Positions 1 through 11,500 of a stretch of 64,000 nt of DNA are shown piece by piece; position 1 is the stretch's first letter; each line of letters starts with the position of its first letter. Under the pieces are notes generated by a model. It was not told where the DNA came from. It saw only the letters and a list, made by a program, of their open reading frames with translations, and did no database searches. Source of the DNA: Litoditis marina. Its lineage: Eukaryota > Nematoda > Chromadorea > Rhabditida > Rhabditidae. Made by a program: the position numbers and the translations under genes. The stretch is taken from contig OZ038433.1 in the NCBI GenBank assembly GCA_964036275.1, positions 8,411,048 through 8,475,047 of the forward strand, in the 5' to 3' direction.

Positions 1-41
1 GCTTATTAGACCCACGCTCTAACCAACTGAGCTATGGCGGC
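1..41 (-). tRNA. tRNA-Ile(AAU), partial (5' part; cut by window start)
   Basis: The first 41 bases match the 5' part of the tRNA found throughout the window: acceptor 5' strand, D arm and most of the anticodon arm including the AAT anticodon. The T arm and 3' acceptor lie outside the window. The upstream flank is the short 'delta' leader lacking about 26 bp that contain the GGCCGCGTGGTATAGAG block. Confidence 0.9.
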
Positions 42-1016
42 TACGAATGTGGCTGTGAAACTCTCGGTGACCCTATGCATGGGAATTTCATATGCTTCTG
101 AGTGTATTTCTTAAACGAGTCGTTGCAATTCAATGATTTATTTTGGATTGATGGTAATCTTTCTTCTTCGTTTTTCTCAAACAAAGCTACTCATCAAAGT
201 TTTGGTTTGGTTTGTTTCAAGTAAGTTCTGAAAATGGCGTAGTGACAGCTCGCTGCAGTTTGTATTTGCAGACCCACGAAAAACCAATAAGTACGGTGAT
301 TTAGATGTTTATATGATGTAAAAAGCTAGAAAACTACTGAGAAACATTAAAGTTACATTGAAAGATTTGTATTTTTGAAACAAGTCAAGACAAATCAATA
401 ATTAATTTTGGATTGATGTTAATCTTTCTCTTTCGTTTTCTTTCAAACGAAGCTATGTTATATTTCCTGGAAGTCTTGGTTTGGTTTGTTGCAAACAAGT
501 TCTGAAAATGGTGTAGCGACAGCTCGCTGCAGTCTATAACATTTTCAGACCCACGAAAAACCGAGAAGTACGGTGATTTAGATGTTTACATGATGTAAAA
601 AGCTAGAAAACTATTCAGAATAACTAAAACAAAACAAAAAGGTTTGCCGCCAGCAGGGGTCGAACCTGCGACCTTGGGCTTATTAGACCCACGCTCTAAC
701 CAACTGAGCTATGGCGGCTACGAATGTGGCTTTGAAACTCTCGGTGACCCTATGCATGGGAATTTCATCGGGCCGCGTGGTATAGAGCTTGTCTATGCTT
801 CTGAGTGTATTTCTAAAACGAGTCGTTGCAATTCAATGGTTTATTTTGGATTGATGTTAATCTTTCTTCTTCGTTTTTCTCAAACAAAGCTACTCATCAA
901 AGTTTTGGTTTGGTTTGTTTCAAGTAAGTTCTGAAAATGGCGTAGTGACAGCTCGCTGCAGTTTGTATTTGCAGACCCACGAAACACCAATAAGTACGGT
1001 GATTTAGATGTTTATA
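42..1016. repeat. Satellite array segment (~240-275 bp monomers around tRNA-Ile 645-718)
   Basis: This segment holds monomers of two related types. Type 1 contains TCTTCTTCGTTTTTCTCAAA and CTCATCAAAG. Type 2 contains CTTTCAAACGAAGC and TATTTCCTGGAAG. Both share a conserved core, GACAGCTCGCTGCAGT, followed by CAGACCCACGAAAAACC. No protein-coding potential was recognised. The segment ends at the TA target site of the TIR element that starts at 1017. Confidence 0.9.
645..718 (-). tRNA. tRNA-Ile(AAU)
   Basis: Delivers isoleucine to the ribosome; A34 would normally be edited to inosine to read AUU, AUC and AUA. The minus strand folds fully: a 7 bp acceptor (GCCGCCA/TGGCGGC), A73, a GCTC/GAGC D stem with loop AGTTGGTTA, an anticodon stem TGGGT/GCCCA with loop CTAATAA, variable AGGTC, and a T stem GCAGG/CCTGC with loop TTCGACC. 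There is no intron, no long variable arm and no encoded CCA. The A box (TAGCTCAGTTGG) and B box (GGTTCGACCCC) fit Pol III promoters. A T5 terminator lies 5 nt past the 3' end (636-640). The upstream flank is the full leader with the GGCCGCGTGGTATAGAG block. This is the first complete member of the array; later entries note only differences. Assignment as Ile rests on the anticodon and on D-arm and anticodon-loop resemblance to eukaryotic tRNA-Ile. The acceptor and T stems differ from the usual GGCC-type Ile tRNA. Confidence 0.95.
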
Positions 1017-1290
1017 TAAGACGGGTCCAACTAAATTTTTTCAAAATTCCTGTTTTTTAACCAAAATGTTGTCAACGGAGTGGGTGTGACAAGTAAACCA
1101 TTATCTTGTCAAAGTTGCTGATGTATCTGGGAAATATTAGAGCCAACCCAAATGACAAGCGCCAACATAGATATTGACGTCTGCCAAGTGATACTATCAC
1201 TGATCAACACCTGGCAAGTGATATTATCACTGCTCAACACTGACAATTGCCAAGAACTATCCTCTTTCTTGACACGTGTCAACAAGGTTT

Positions 1291-1363
1291 TGCCTCATGC
1301 GGGAATCGAACCTGACCCCTTCACACCAAAAGTGAGACGCTTGTCACTATACTAAGCGGGCTA
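1291..1363 (-). pseudogene. tRNA-like module in TIR element, copy 1 left arm
   Basis: The minus strand carries a perfect B box (GGTTCGATTCC, 1301-1311) and a near-consensus A box (TAGTATAGTGA, 1344-1354) at tRNA spacing. The anticodon and T stems pair poorly, so this is tRNA-derived sequence rather than a working tRNA. Transcription would run toward the left TIR. The first T4 on that strand is near 1062-1065, so a Pol III transcript could cover almost the whole left arm. That last step is inference. Confidence 0.65.
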
Positions 1364-1715
1364 CGTTCAAGAGCGCGAACAGTTCGTACACACACATCGG
1401 GGCGGTCATATTCATAACGGAATGAGGATAGATTATCGAATTATGGGTGCGAATCTTTGAAAGAAAAACGAGAAGCGGAAAAGGGAATATTGTAAACACT
1501 TAAACCTGCGATGTTGGGCAAAAAGTTGCTACTGGCTTTTAACTAGCTGAAATGTTTTTTTTGATGTGAACGTTTAATTAAATTTCACGTTTATTATTTA
1601 TTCAAATTGTTTTTTTAATAAACTCATCCCTTTTAATACACTCATATGTGTGACAACATTAACAGAATCAATTGCGGCGTTGTTGTATATAGCGCGGTCC
1701 TTTCTTTTCAAATGC

Positions 1716-1787
1716 GGGTGCTCCCTTAGTGTAGTGGTAGTGCTCTTGCTTTTGGCCCAACGGCCAAGGGTTCGAATCCCCTCAACG
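1716..1787 (+). pseudogene. tRNA-like module in TIR element, copy 1 right arm
   Basis: The A box TAGTGTAGTGG (1727-1737) matches the Pol III consensus and the B box GGGTTCGAATCCC (1768-1780) is perfect. The acceptor ends do not pair and the T stem has a mismatch, so it is degenerate as a tRNA. It points toward the right TIR and is followed by GGCACGTGTCAA, mirroring the left module. The first T4 downstream lies close to the right TIR near 2027. Confidence 0.65.
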
Positions 1788-2384
1788 GTTTGGCACGTGT
1801 CAAAATGAATCAGTGCAAATGGCAAATGGTAAAGATGATCCCTTTGGGTGACAAGAGACAAGAGAACTCCAATCACTTAGCATTTGCCAAAAGAATCTGA
1901 ACCTCATTGTCAAATGCCAACATCGCGTTGACAAGAAAACTAAAATTGTGTCATTTCGACCGCAAGGCGCAAGAAAAAGTTCCCGTTCACAGATTGACAG
2001 AATTCCGTGAATTACTTTGAATTTTGAAAAAAATTTAGTTGGAACCGTCTTATATGATGTAAAAAGCTAGAAAACTACTGAGAAACATTAAAATTGCATC
2101 GAAAGATTTGTATTTTTGAAACAAGTCAAGACAAATCAATAATTTATTTTGGATTTATGTTAATCTTTCTCTTTCGTTTTCTTTCAAACGAAGCTATGTT
2201 ATATTTCCTGGAAGTCTTGGTTTGGTTTGTTGGAACAAGTTCTGAAAATGGTGTAGCGACAGCTCGCTGCAGTCTATAACATTTTCGGACCCACGAAAAA
2301 ACGAGAAGTACGGTGATTTAGATGTTTACAAGATGTAAAAAGCTAGAAAACTATTCAGAATAAGTAAAACAAAACCAAAAGATT

Positions 2385-2458
2385 TGCCGCCAGCAGGGGT
2401 CGAACCTGCGACCTTGGGCTTATTAGACCCACGCTCTAACCAACTGAGCTATGGCGGC
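2385..2458 (-). tRNA. tRNA-Ile(AAU)
   Basis: Matches the 645-718 gene over its length. The terminator is T4 (CTTTTGG context). Short leader, lacking the GGCCGCGTGGTATAGAG block. It is the first gene right of the TIR element. Confidence 0.94.
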
Positions 2459-3312
2459 TACGAGTGTGGCTGTGAAACTCTCGGTGACCCTATGCATGGG
2501 AATTTCATATGCTTCTGAGTGTATTTCTTAAACGAGTCGTTGCAATTCAATGATTTATTTTGGATTGATGGTAATCTTTCTTCTTCGTTTTTCTCAAACA
2601 AAGCTACTCATCAAAGTTTTGGTTTGGTTTGTTTCAAGTAAGTTCTGAAAATGGCGTAGTGACAGCTCGCTGCAGTTTGTGTTTGCAGACCCACGAAAAA
2701 CCAATAAGTATGGTGATTTAGAAAAAGCTAGAAAACTATTCAGAATAACTAAAACAAAATAAAAAGATTTGTATTTTTAAAACTAGTCTTTACAAATCAA
2801 TGATTTAATTTGGATTGATGTTAATCTTTCTCTGTCGTTTTCTATCAAACAAAGCTACTCATCAAAGTTTTGGTTTGGTTTGTTTCAAGTAAGTTCTGAA
2901 AATGGCGTAGTGACAGCTCGCTGCAGTTTGTATTTGCAGACCCACGAAAAACCAATAAGTACGGTGATTTAGATGTTTATATGATGTAAAAAGCTAGAAA
3001 ACTACTGAGAAACATTAAAATTACATCGAAAGATTTGTATTTTTGAAACAAGTCAAGACAAATCAATAATTTATTTTTGGATTTATGTTAATCTTTCTCT
3101 TTCGTTTTCTTTCAAACGAAGCTATGTTATATTTCCTGGAAGTCTTGGTTTGGTTTGTTGGAACAAGTTCTGAAAATGGTGTAGCGACAGCTCGCTGCAG
3201 TCTATAACATTTTCGGACCCACGAAAAAACGAGAAGTACGGTGGCTTAGATGTTTACATGATGTAAAAAGCTAGAAAACTATTCAGAATAACTGAAACAA
3301 AATAAAAAGATT

Positions 3313-3386
3313 TGCCGCCAGCAGGGGTCGAACCTGCGACCTTGGGCTTATTAGACCCACGCTCTAACCAACTGAGCTCTGGCGGC
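3313..3386 (-). tRNA. tRNA-Ile(AAU), U8G variant
   Basis: Same gene with one change: position 3379 is C on the plus strand, so the tRNA has G at position 8 instead of the near-universal U8, which normally makes the 8-14 tertiary pair. The stems are intact. T5 terminator and full leader. It may be a defective copy. Confidence 0.88.
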
Positions 3387-4015
3387 TACGAATGTGGCTG
3401 TGAAACTCTCGGTGACCCAATGCATGGGAATTTCATCGGGCCGCGTGGTATAGAGCTTGTCTATGCTTCTGAGTGTATTTCTAAAACGAGTCGTTGCAAT
3501 TCAATGATGTATTTTGGATTGATGTTAATCTTTCTTCTTCGTTTTTCTCAAACAAAGCTACTCATCAAAGTTTTGGTTTGGTTTGTTTCAAGTAAGTTCT
3601 GAAAATGGCGTAGTGACAGCTCGCTGCAGTTTGTATTTGCAGACCCACGAAAAACCAATAAGTACGGTGATTTAGATGTTTATATGATGTAAAAAGCTAG
3701 AAAACTACTGAGAAACATTAAAATTACATCGAAAGATTTGTATTTTTGAAACAAGTCAAGACAAATCAATAATTTATTTTTGGATTTATGTTAATCTTTC
3801 TCTTTCGTTTTCTTTCAAACGAAGCTATGTTATATTTCCTGGAAGTCTTGGTTTGGTTTGTTGGAACAAGTTCTGAAAATGGTGTAGCGACAGCTCGCTG
3901 CAGTCTATAACATTTTCGGACCCACGAAAAACCGAGAAGTACGGTGATTTAGATGTTTACAAGATGTAAAAAGCTAGAAAACTATTCAGAATAAGTAAAA
4001 CAAAACAAAAAGATT

Positions 4016-4089
4016 TGCCGCCAGCAGGGGTCGAACCTGCGACCTTGGGCTTATTAGACCCACGCTCTAACCAACTGAGCTATGGCGGC
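4016..4089 (-). tRNA. tRNA-Ile(AAU)
   Basis: Same sequence as 645-718; T5 terminator; short leader. Confidence 0.94.
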
Positions 4090-4691
4090 TACGAATGTGG
4101 CTGTGAAACTCTCGGTGACCCTATGCATGGGAATTTCATATGCTTCTGAGTGTATTTCTTAAACGAGTCGTTGCAATTCAATGATTTATTTTGGATTGAT
4201 GGTAATCTTTCTTCTTCGTTTTGCTCAAACAAAGCTACTCATCAAAGTTTTGGTTTGGTTTGTTTCAAGTAAGTTCTGAAAATGGCGTAGTGACAGCTCG
4301 CTGCAGTTTGTATTTGCAGACCCACGAAAAACCAATAAGTACGGTGATTTAGATGTTTATATGATGTAAAAAGCTAGAAAACTACTGAGAAACATTAAAG
4401 TTACATCGAAAGATTTGTATTTTTGAAACAAGTCAAGACAAATCAATAATTTATTTTGGATTTATGTTAATCTTTCTCTTTCGTTTTCTTTCAAACGAAG
4501 CTATGTTATATTTCCTGGAAGTCTTGGTTTGGTTTGTTGGAACAAGTTCTGAAAATGGTGTAGCGACAGCTCGCTGCAGTCTATAACATTTTCGGACCCA
4601 CGAAAAAACGAGAAGTACGGTGATTTAGATGTTTACAAGATGTAAAAAGCTAGAAAACTATTCAGAATAAGTAAAACAAAACCAAAAGATT

Positions 4692-4765
4692 TGCCGCCAG
4701 CAGGGGTCGAACCTGCGACCTTGGGCTTATTAGACCCACGCTCTAACCAACTGAGCTATGGCGGC
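4692..4765 (-). tRNA. tRNA-Ile(AAU)
   Basis: Same sequence as 645-718; T4 terminator; short leader. Confidence 0.94.
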
Positions 4766-5619
4766 TACGAATGTGGCTGTGAAACTCTCGGTGACCCTAT
4801 GCATGGGAATTTCATATGCTTCTGAGTGTATTTCTTAAACGAGTCGTTGCAATTCAATGATTTATTTTGGATTGATGGTAATCTTTCTTCTTCGTTTTTC
4901 TCAAACAAAGCTACTCATCAAAGTTTTGGTTTGGTTTGTTTCAAGTAAGTTCTGAAAATGGCGTAGTGACAGCTCGCTGCATTTTGTATTTGCAGACCCA
5001 CGAAAAACCAATAAGTATGGTGATTTAGAAAAAGCTAGAAAACTATTCAGAATAACTAAAACAAAATAAAAAGATTTGTATTTTTAAAACTAGTCTTTAC
5101 ATATCAATGATTTAATTTGGATTGATGTTAATCTTTCTCTGTCGTTTTCTATCAAACAAAGCTACTCATCAAAGTTTTGGTTTGGTTTGTTTCAAGTAAG
5201 TTCTGAAAATGGCGTAGTGACAGCTCGCTGCAGTTTGTATTTGCAGACCCACGAAAAACCAATAAGTACGGTGATTTAGATGTTTATATGATGTAAAAAG
5301 CTAGAAAACTACTGAGAAACATTAAAATTACATCGAAAGATTTGTATTTTTGAAACAAGTCAAGACAAATCAATAATTTATTTTTGGATTTATGTTAATC
5401 TTTCTCTTTCGTTTTCTTTCAAACGAAGCTATGTTATATTTCCTGGAAGTCTTGGTTTGGTTTGTTGGAACAAGTTCTGAAAATGGTGTAGCGACAGCTC
5501 GCTGCAGTCTATAACATTTTCGGACCCACGAAAAAACGAGAAGTACGGTGATTTAGATGTTTACAAGATGTAAAAAGCTAGAAAACTATTCAGAATAAGT
5601 AAAACAAAACAAAAAGATT

Positions 5620-5693
5620 TGCCGCCAGCAGGGGTCGAACCTGCGACCTTGGGCTTATTAGACCCACGCTCTAACCAACTGAGCTATGGCGGC
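5620..5693 (-). tRNA. tRNA-Ile(AAU)
   Basis: Same sequence as 645-718; T5 terminator; short leader. Confidence 0.94.
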
Positions 5694-6295
5694 TACGAAT
5701 GTGGCTGTGAAACTCTCGGTGACCCTATGCATGGGAATTTCATATGCTTCTGAGTGTATTTCTTAAACGAGTCGTTGCAATTCAATGATTTATTTTGGAT
5801 TGATGGTAATCTTTCTTCTTCGTTTTGCTCAAACAAAGCTACTCATCAAAGTTTTGGTTTGGTTTGTTTCAAGTAAGTTCTGAAAATGGCGTAGTGACAG
5901 CTCGCTGCAGTTTGTATTTGCAGACCCACGAAAAACCAATAAGTACGGTGATTTAGATGTTTATATGATGTAAAAAGCTAGAAAACTACTGAGAAACATT
6001 AAAATTACATCGAAAGATTTGTATTTTTGAAACAAGTCAAGACAAATCAATAATTTATTTTGGATTTATGTTAATCTTTCTCTTTCGTTTTCTTTCAAAC
6101 GAAGCTATGTTATATTTCCTGGAAGTCTTGGTTTGGTTTGTTGGAACAAGTTCTGAAAATGGTGTAGCGACAGCTCGCTGCAGTCTATAACATTTTCGGA
6201 CCCACGAAAAAACGAGAAGTACGGTGATTTAGATGTTTACAAGATGTAAAAAGCTAGAAAACTATTCAGAATAAGTAAAACAAAACCAAAAGATT

Positions 6296-6369
6296 TGCCG
6301 CCAGCAGGGGTCGAACCTGCGACCTTGGGCTTATTAGACCCACGCTCTAACCAACTGAGCTATGGCGGC
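6296..6369 (-). tRNA. tRNA-Ile(AAU)
   Basis: Same sequence as 645-718; T4 terminator; short leader. Last member of the short-leader group. Confidence 0.94.
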
Positions 6370-6971
6370 TACGAATGTGGCTGTGAAACTCTCGGTGACC
6401 CTATGCATGGGAATTTCATATGCTTCTGAGTGTATTTCTTAAACGAGTCGTTGCAATTCAATGATTTATTTTGGATTGATGGTAATCTTTCTTCTTCGTT
6501 TTTCTCAAACAAAGCTACTCATCAAAGTTTTGGTTTGGTTTGTTTCAAGTAAGTTCTGAAAATGGCGTAGTGACAGCTCGCTGCAGTTTGTATTTGCAGA
6601 CCCACGAAAAACCAATAAGTACGGTGATTTAGATGTTTATATGATGTAAAAAGCTAGAAAACTACTGAGAAACATTAAAATTACATCGAAAGATTTGTAT
6701 TTTTGAAACAAGTCAAGACAAATCAATAATTTATTTTGGATTTATGTTAATCTTTCTCTTTCGTTTTCTTTCAAACGAAGCTATGTTATATTTCCTGGAA
6801 GTCTTGGTTTGGTTTGTTGGAACAAGTTCTGAAAATGGTGTAGCGACAGCTCGCTGCAGTCTATAACATTTTCGGACCCACGAAAAAACGAGAAGTACGG
6901 TGATTTAGATGTTTACAAGATGTAAAAAGCTAGAAAACTATTCAGAATAAGTAAAACAAAACAAAAAGATT

Positions 6972-7045
6972 TGCCGCCAGCAGGGGTCGAACCTGCGACC
7001 TTGGGCTTATTAGACCCACGCTCTAACCAACTGAGCTATGGCGGC
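6972..7045 (-). tRNA. tRNA-Ile(AAU)
   Basis: Same sequence as 645-718; T5 terminator; full leader. Confidence 0.94.
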
Positions 7046-8175
7046 TACGAATGTGGCTGTGAAACTCTCGGTGACCCTATGCATGGGAATTTCATCGGGC
7101 CGCGTGGTATAGAGCTTGTCTATGCTTCTGAGTGTATTTCTAAAACGAGTCGTTGCAATTCAATGGTTTATTTTGGATTGATGTTAATCTTTCTTCTTCG
7201 TTTTTCTCAAACAAAGCTACTCATCAAAGTTTTGGTTTGGTTTGTTTCAAGTAAGTTCTGAAAATGGCGTAGTGACAGCTCGCTGCATTTTGTATTTGCA
7301 GACCCACGAAAAACCAATAAGTATGGTGATTTAGAAAAAGCTAGAAAACTATTCAGAATAACTAAAACAAAATAAAAAGATTTGTATTTTTAAAACTAGT
7401 CTTTACAATTCAATGATTCAGTTTGGATTGATGTTAATCTTTCTTCTTCGTTTTTCTCAAACAAAGCTACTCATCAAAGTTTTGGTTTGGTTTGTTTCAA
7501 GTAAGTTCTGAAAATGGCGTAGTGACAGCTCGCTGCAGTTTGTATTTGCAGACCCACGAAAAACCAATAAATATGGTGATTTAGAAAAAGCTAGAAAACT
7601 ATTCAGAATAACTAAAACAAAATAAAAAGATTTGTACTTTTAAAACTAGTCTTTACAATTCAATGATTCAGTTTGGATTGATGTTAATCTTTCTCTGTCG
7701 TTTTCTATCAAACAAAGCTACTCATCAAAGTTTTGGTTTGGTTTGTTTCAAGTAAGTTCTGAAAATGGCGTAGTGACAGCTCGCTGCAGTTTGTATTTGC
7801 AGACCCACGAAAAACCAATAAGTACGGTGATTTAGATGTTTATATGATGTAAAAAGCTAGAAAACTACTGAGAAACATTAAAGTTACATTGAAAGATTTG
7901 TATTTTTGAAACAAGTCAAGACAAATCAATAATTAATTTTGGATTGATGTTAATCTTTCTCTTTCGTTATCTTTCAAACGAAGCTATGTTATATTTCCTG
8001 GAAGTCTTGGTTTGGTTTGTTGCAAACAAGTTCTGAAAATGGTGTAGCGACAGCTCGCTGCAGTCTATAACATTTTCAGACCCACGAAAAACCGAGAAGT
8101 ACGGTGATTTAGATGTTTACATGATGTAAAAAGCTAGAAAACTATTCAGAATAACTAAAACAAAACAAAAAGATT

Positions 8176-8249
8176 TGCCGCCAGCAGGGGTCGAACCTGC
8201 GACCTTGGGCTTATTAGACCCACGCTCTAACCAACTGAGCTATGGCGGC
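8176..8249 (-). tRNA. tRNA-Ile(AAU)
   Basis: Same sequence as 645-718; T5 terminator; full leader with one substitution (CTCAGTGACC instead of CTCGGTGACC). A tRNA-free block of about 4.2 kb follows on the right. Confidence 0.94.
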
Positions 8250-8579
8250 TACGAATGTGGCTGTGAAACTCTCAGTGACCCTATGCATGGGAATTTCATC
8301 GGGCCGCGTGGTATAGAGCTTGTCTATGCTTCTGAGTGTATTTCTAAAACGAGTCGTTGCAATTCAATGGTTTATTTTGGATTGATGTTAATCTTTCTTC
8401 TTCGTTTTTCTCAAACAAAGCTACTCATCAAAGTTTTGGTTTGGTTTGTTTCAAGTAAGTTCTGAAAATGGCGTAGTGACAGCTCGCTGCATTTTGTATT
8501 TGCAGACCCACGAAAAACCAATAAGTATGGTGATTTAGAAAAAGCTAGAAAACTATTCAGAATAACTAAAACAAAATAA

Positions 8580-11500
8580 AAAGATTTGTATTTTTAAAAC
8601 TAGTCTTTACAATTCAATGATTCAGTTTGGATTGATGGTAATCTTTCTTCTTCGTTTTTCTCAAACAAAGCTACTCATCAAAGTTTTGGTTTGGTTTGTT
8701 TCAAGTAAGTTCTGAAAATGGCGTAGTGACAGCTCGCTGCAGTTTGTATTTGCAGACCCACGAAAAACCAATAAATATGGTGATTTAGAAAAAGCTAGAA
8801 AACTATTCAGAATAACTAAAACAAAATAAAAAGATTTGTACTTTTAAAACTAGTCTTTACAATTCAATGATTCAGTTTGGATTGATGTTAATCTTTCTCT
8901 GTCGTTTTCTATCAAACAAAGCTACTCATCAAAGTTTTGGTTTGGTTTGTTTCAAGTAAGTTCTGAAAATGGCGTAGTGACAGCTCGCTGCAGTTTGTAT
9001 TTGCAGACCCACGAAAAACCAATAAGTACGGTGATTTAGATGTTTATATGATGTAAAAAGCTAGAAAACTACTGAGAAACATTAAAATTACATTGAAAGA
9101 TTTGTATTTTTGAAACAAGTCAAGACAAATCAATAATTTATTTTGGATTCATGTTAATCTTTCTCTTTCGTTTTCTTTCAAACGAAGCTATGTTATATTT
9201 CCTGGAAGTCTTGGTTTGGTTTGTTGCAAACAAGTTCTGAAAATGGTGTAGCGACAGCTCGCTGCAGTCTATAACATTTTCAGACCCACGAAAAACCGAG
9301 AAGTACGGTGATTTAGATGTTTACATGATGTGAAAATCTAGAAAACTACTGAGAAACATTAAAATCATATTGAAAGATTTGTATTTTTGAAACAAGTCAA
9401 GATAAATCAATAATTTATTTTGGATTGATGGTAATCTTTCTTCTTCGTTTTTCTCAAACAAAGCTACTCATCAAAGTTTTGGTTTGGTTTGTTTCAAGTA
9501 AGTTCTGAAAATGGCGTAGTGACAGCTCGCTGCAGTTTGTATTTGCAGACCCACGAAAAACCAATAAATATGGTGATTTAGAAAAAGCTAGAAAACTATT
9601 CAGAATAACTAAAACAAAATAAAAAGATTTGTACTTTTAAAACTAGTCTTTACAATTCAATGATTCAGTTTGGATTAATGTTAATCTTTCTCTGTCGTTT
9701 TCTATCAAACAAAGCTACTCATCAAAGTTTTGGTTTGGTTTGTTTCAAGTAAGTTCTGAAAATGGCGTAGTGACAGCTCGCTGCAGTTTGTATTTGCAGA
9801 CCCACGAAAAACCAATAAATATGGTGATTTAGAAAAAGCTAGAAAACTATTCAGAATAACTAAAACAAAATAAAAAGATTTGTACTTTTAAAACTAGTCT
9901 TTACAATTCAATGATTCAGTTTGGATTGATGGTAATCTTTCTTCTTCGTTTTTCTCAAACAAAGCTACTCATCAAAGTTTTGGTTTGGTTTGTTTCAAGT
10001 AAGTTCTGAAAATGGCGTAGTGACAGTTCGCTGCAGTTTGTATTTGCAGACCCACGAAAAACCAATAAATATGGTGATTTAGAAAAAGCTAGAAAACTAT
10101 TCAGAATAACTAAAACAAAATAAAAAGATTTGTATTTTTAAAACTAGTCTTTACAAATCAATGATTTACATTGGATTGATGTTAATCTTTCTCTGTCGTT
10201 TTCTATCAAACAAAGCTACTCATCAAAGTTTTGGTTTGGTTTGTTTCAAGTAAGTTCTGAAAATGGCGTAGTGACAGCTCGCTGCAGTTTGTATTTGCAG
10301 ACCCACGAAAAACCAATAAGTATGGTGATTTAGAAAAAGCTAGAAAACTATTCAGAATAACTAGAACAAAATAAAAAGATTTGTATTTTTAAAACTAGTC
10401 TTTACAATTCAATGATTCAGTTTGGATTGATGGTAATCTTTCTTCTTCGTTTTTCTCAAACAAAGCTACTCATCAAAGTTTTGGTTTGGTTTGTTTCAAG
10501 TAAGTTCTGAAAATGGCGTAGTGACAGCTCGCTGCATTTTGTATTTGCAGACCCACGAAAAACCAATAAGTATGGTGATTTAGAAAAAGCTAGAAAACTA
10601 TTCAGAATAACTAAAACAAAATAAAAAGATTTGTATTTTTAAAACTAGTCTTTACAAATCAATGATTTACATTGGATTGATGTTAATCTTTCTCTGTCGT
10701 TTTCTATCAAACAAAGCTACTCATCAAAGTTTTGGTTTGGTTTGTTTCAAGTAAGTTCTGAAAATGGCGTAGTGACAGTTCGCTGCAGTTTGTATTTGCA
10801 GACCCACGAAAAACCAATAAATATGGTGATTTAGAAAAAGCTAGAAAACTATTCAGAATAACTAAAACAAAATAAAAAGATTTGTACTTTTAAAACTAGT
10901 CTTTACAATTCAATGATTTACATTGGATTGATGTTAATCTTTCTCTGTCGTTTTCTATCAAACAAAGCTACTCATCAAAGTTTTGGTTTGGTTTGTTTCA
11001 AGTAAGTTCTGAAAATGGCGTAGTGACAGCTCGCTGCAGTTTGTATTTGCAGACCCACGAAAAACCAATAAATATGGTGATTTAGAAAAAGCTAGAAAAC
11101 TATTCAGAATAACTAAAACAAAATAAAAAGATTTGTACTTTTAAAACTAGTCTTTACAATTCAATGATTCAGTTTGGATTGATGTTAATCTTTCTTCTTC
11201 GTTTTTCTCAAACAAAGCTACTCATCAAAGTTTTGGTTTGGTTTGTTTCAAGTAAGTTCTGAAAATGGCGTAGTGACAGTTCGCTGCAGTTTGTATTTGC
11301 AGACCCACGAAAAACCAATAAATATGGTGATTTAGAAAAAGCTAGAAAACTATTCAGAATAACTAAAACAAAATAAAAAGATTTGTACTTTTAAAACTAG
11401 TCTTTACAATTCAATGATTTACATTGGATTGATGTTAATCTTTCTCTGTCGTTTTCTATCAAACAAAGCTACTCATCAAAGTTTTGGTTTGGTTTGTTTC

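Larger units (their letters stand above)
1017..2052. mobile_element. TIR element with two outward-facing tRNA-like modules (copy 1, 1036 bp)
   Basis: The ends are inverted repeats: the left end starts TAAGACGGGTCC and the right end reads as TAAGACGGTTCC on the other strand, both running on into AACTAAATTTTTT-type sequence. A TA duplication flanks it (1015-1016 and 2053-2054); the uninterrupted monomer reads GTTTATATGATG here. No transposase frame is visible, so it is non-autonomous; TA duplication suggests mobilisation by a Tc1/mariner-like or other TA-targeting transposase. Each half carries many TTGACAA/TTGCCAA-type motifs, a CACGTGTCAA sequence, and a tRNA-like Pol III promoter pointing toward the nearest end (minus at 1291-1363, plus at 1716-1787). 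A repeat of about 30 bp (GTGATATTATCACT core) occurs about twice near 1190-1240. Confidence 0.85.

Noticed and set aside
644..934. Recurrent 60-96 codon plus-strand frames beginning MPPAGVEPATLGLLDPRSNQLS in every repeat unit
   Set aside because: The first ~24 residues are the antisense of the tRNA-Ile gene, and the rest is satellite. The start codon is a TTG, and variants are set by satellite drift rather than protein constraint.
1152..1355. 67-77 codon frame with repeated VILSLLNTWQ units (and 17113-17346)
   Set aside because: It is the translation of the ~30 bp palindromic repeats plus the tRNA-like module; not a credible protein.
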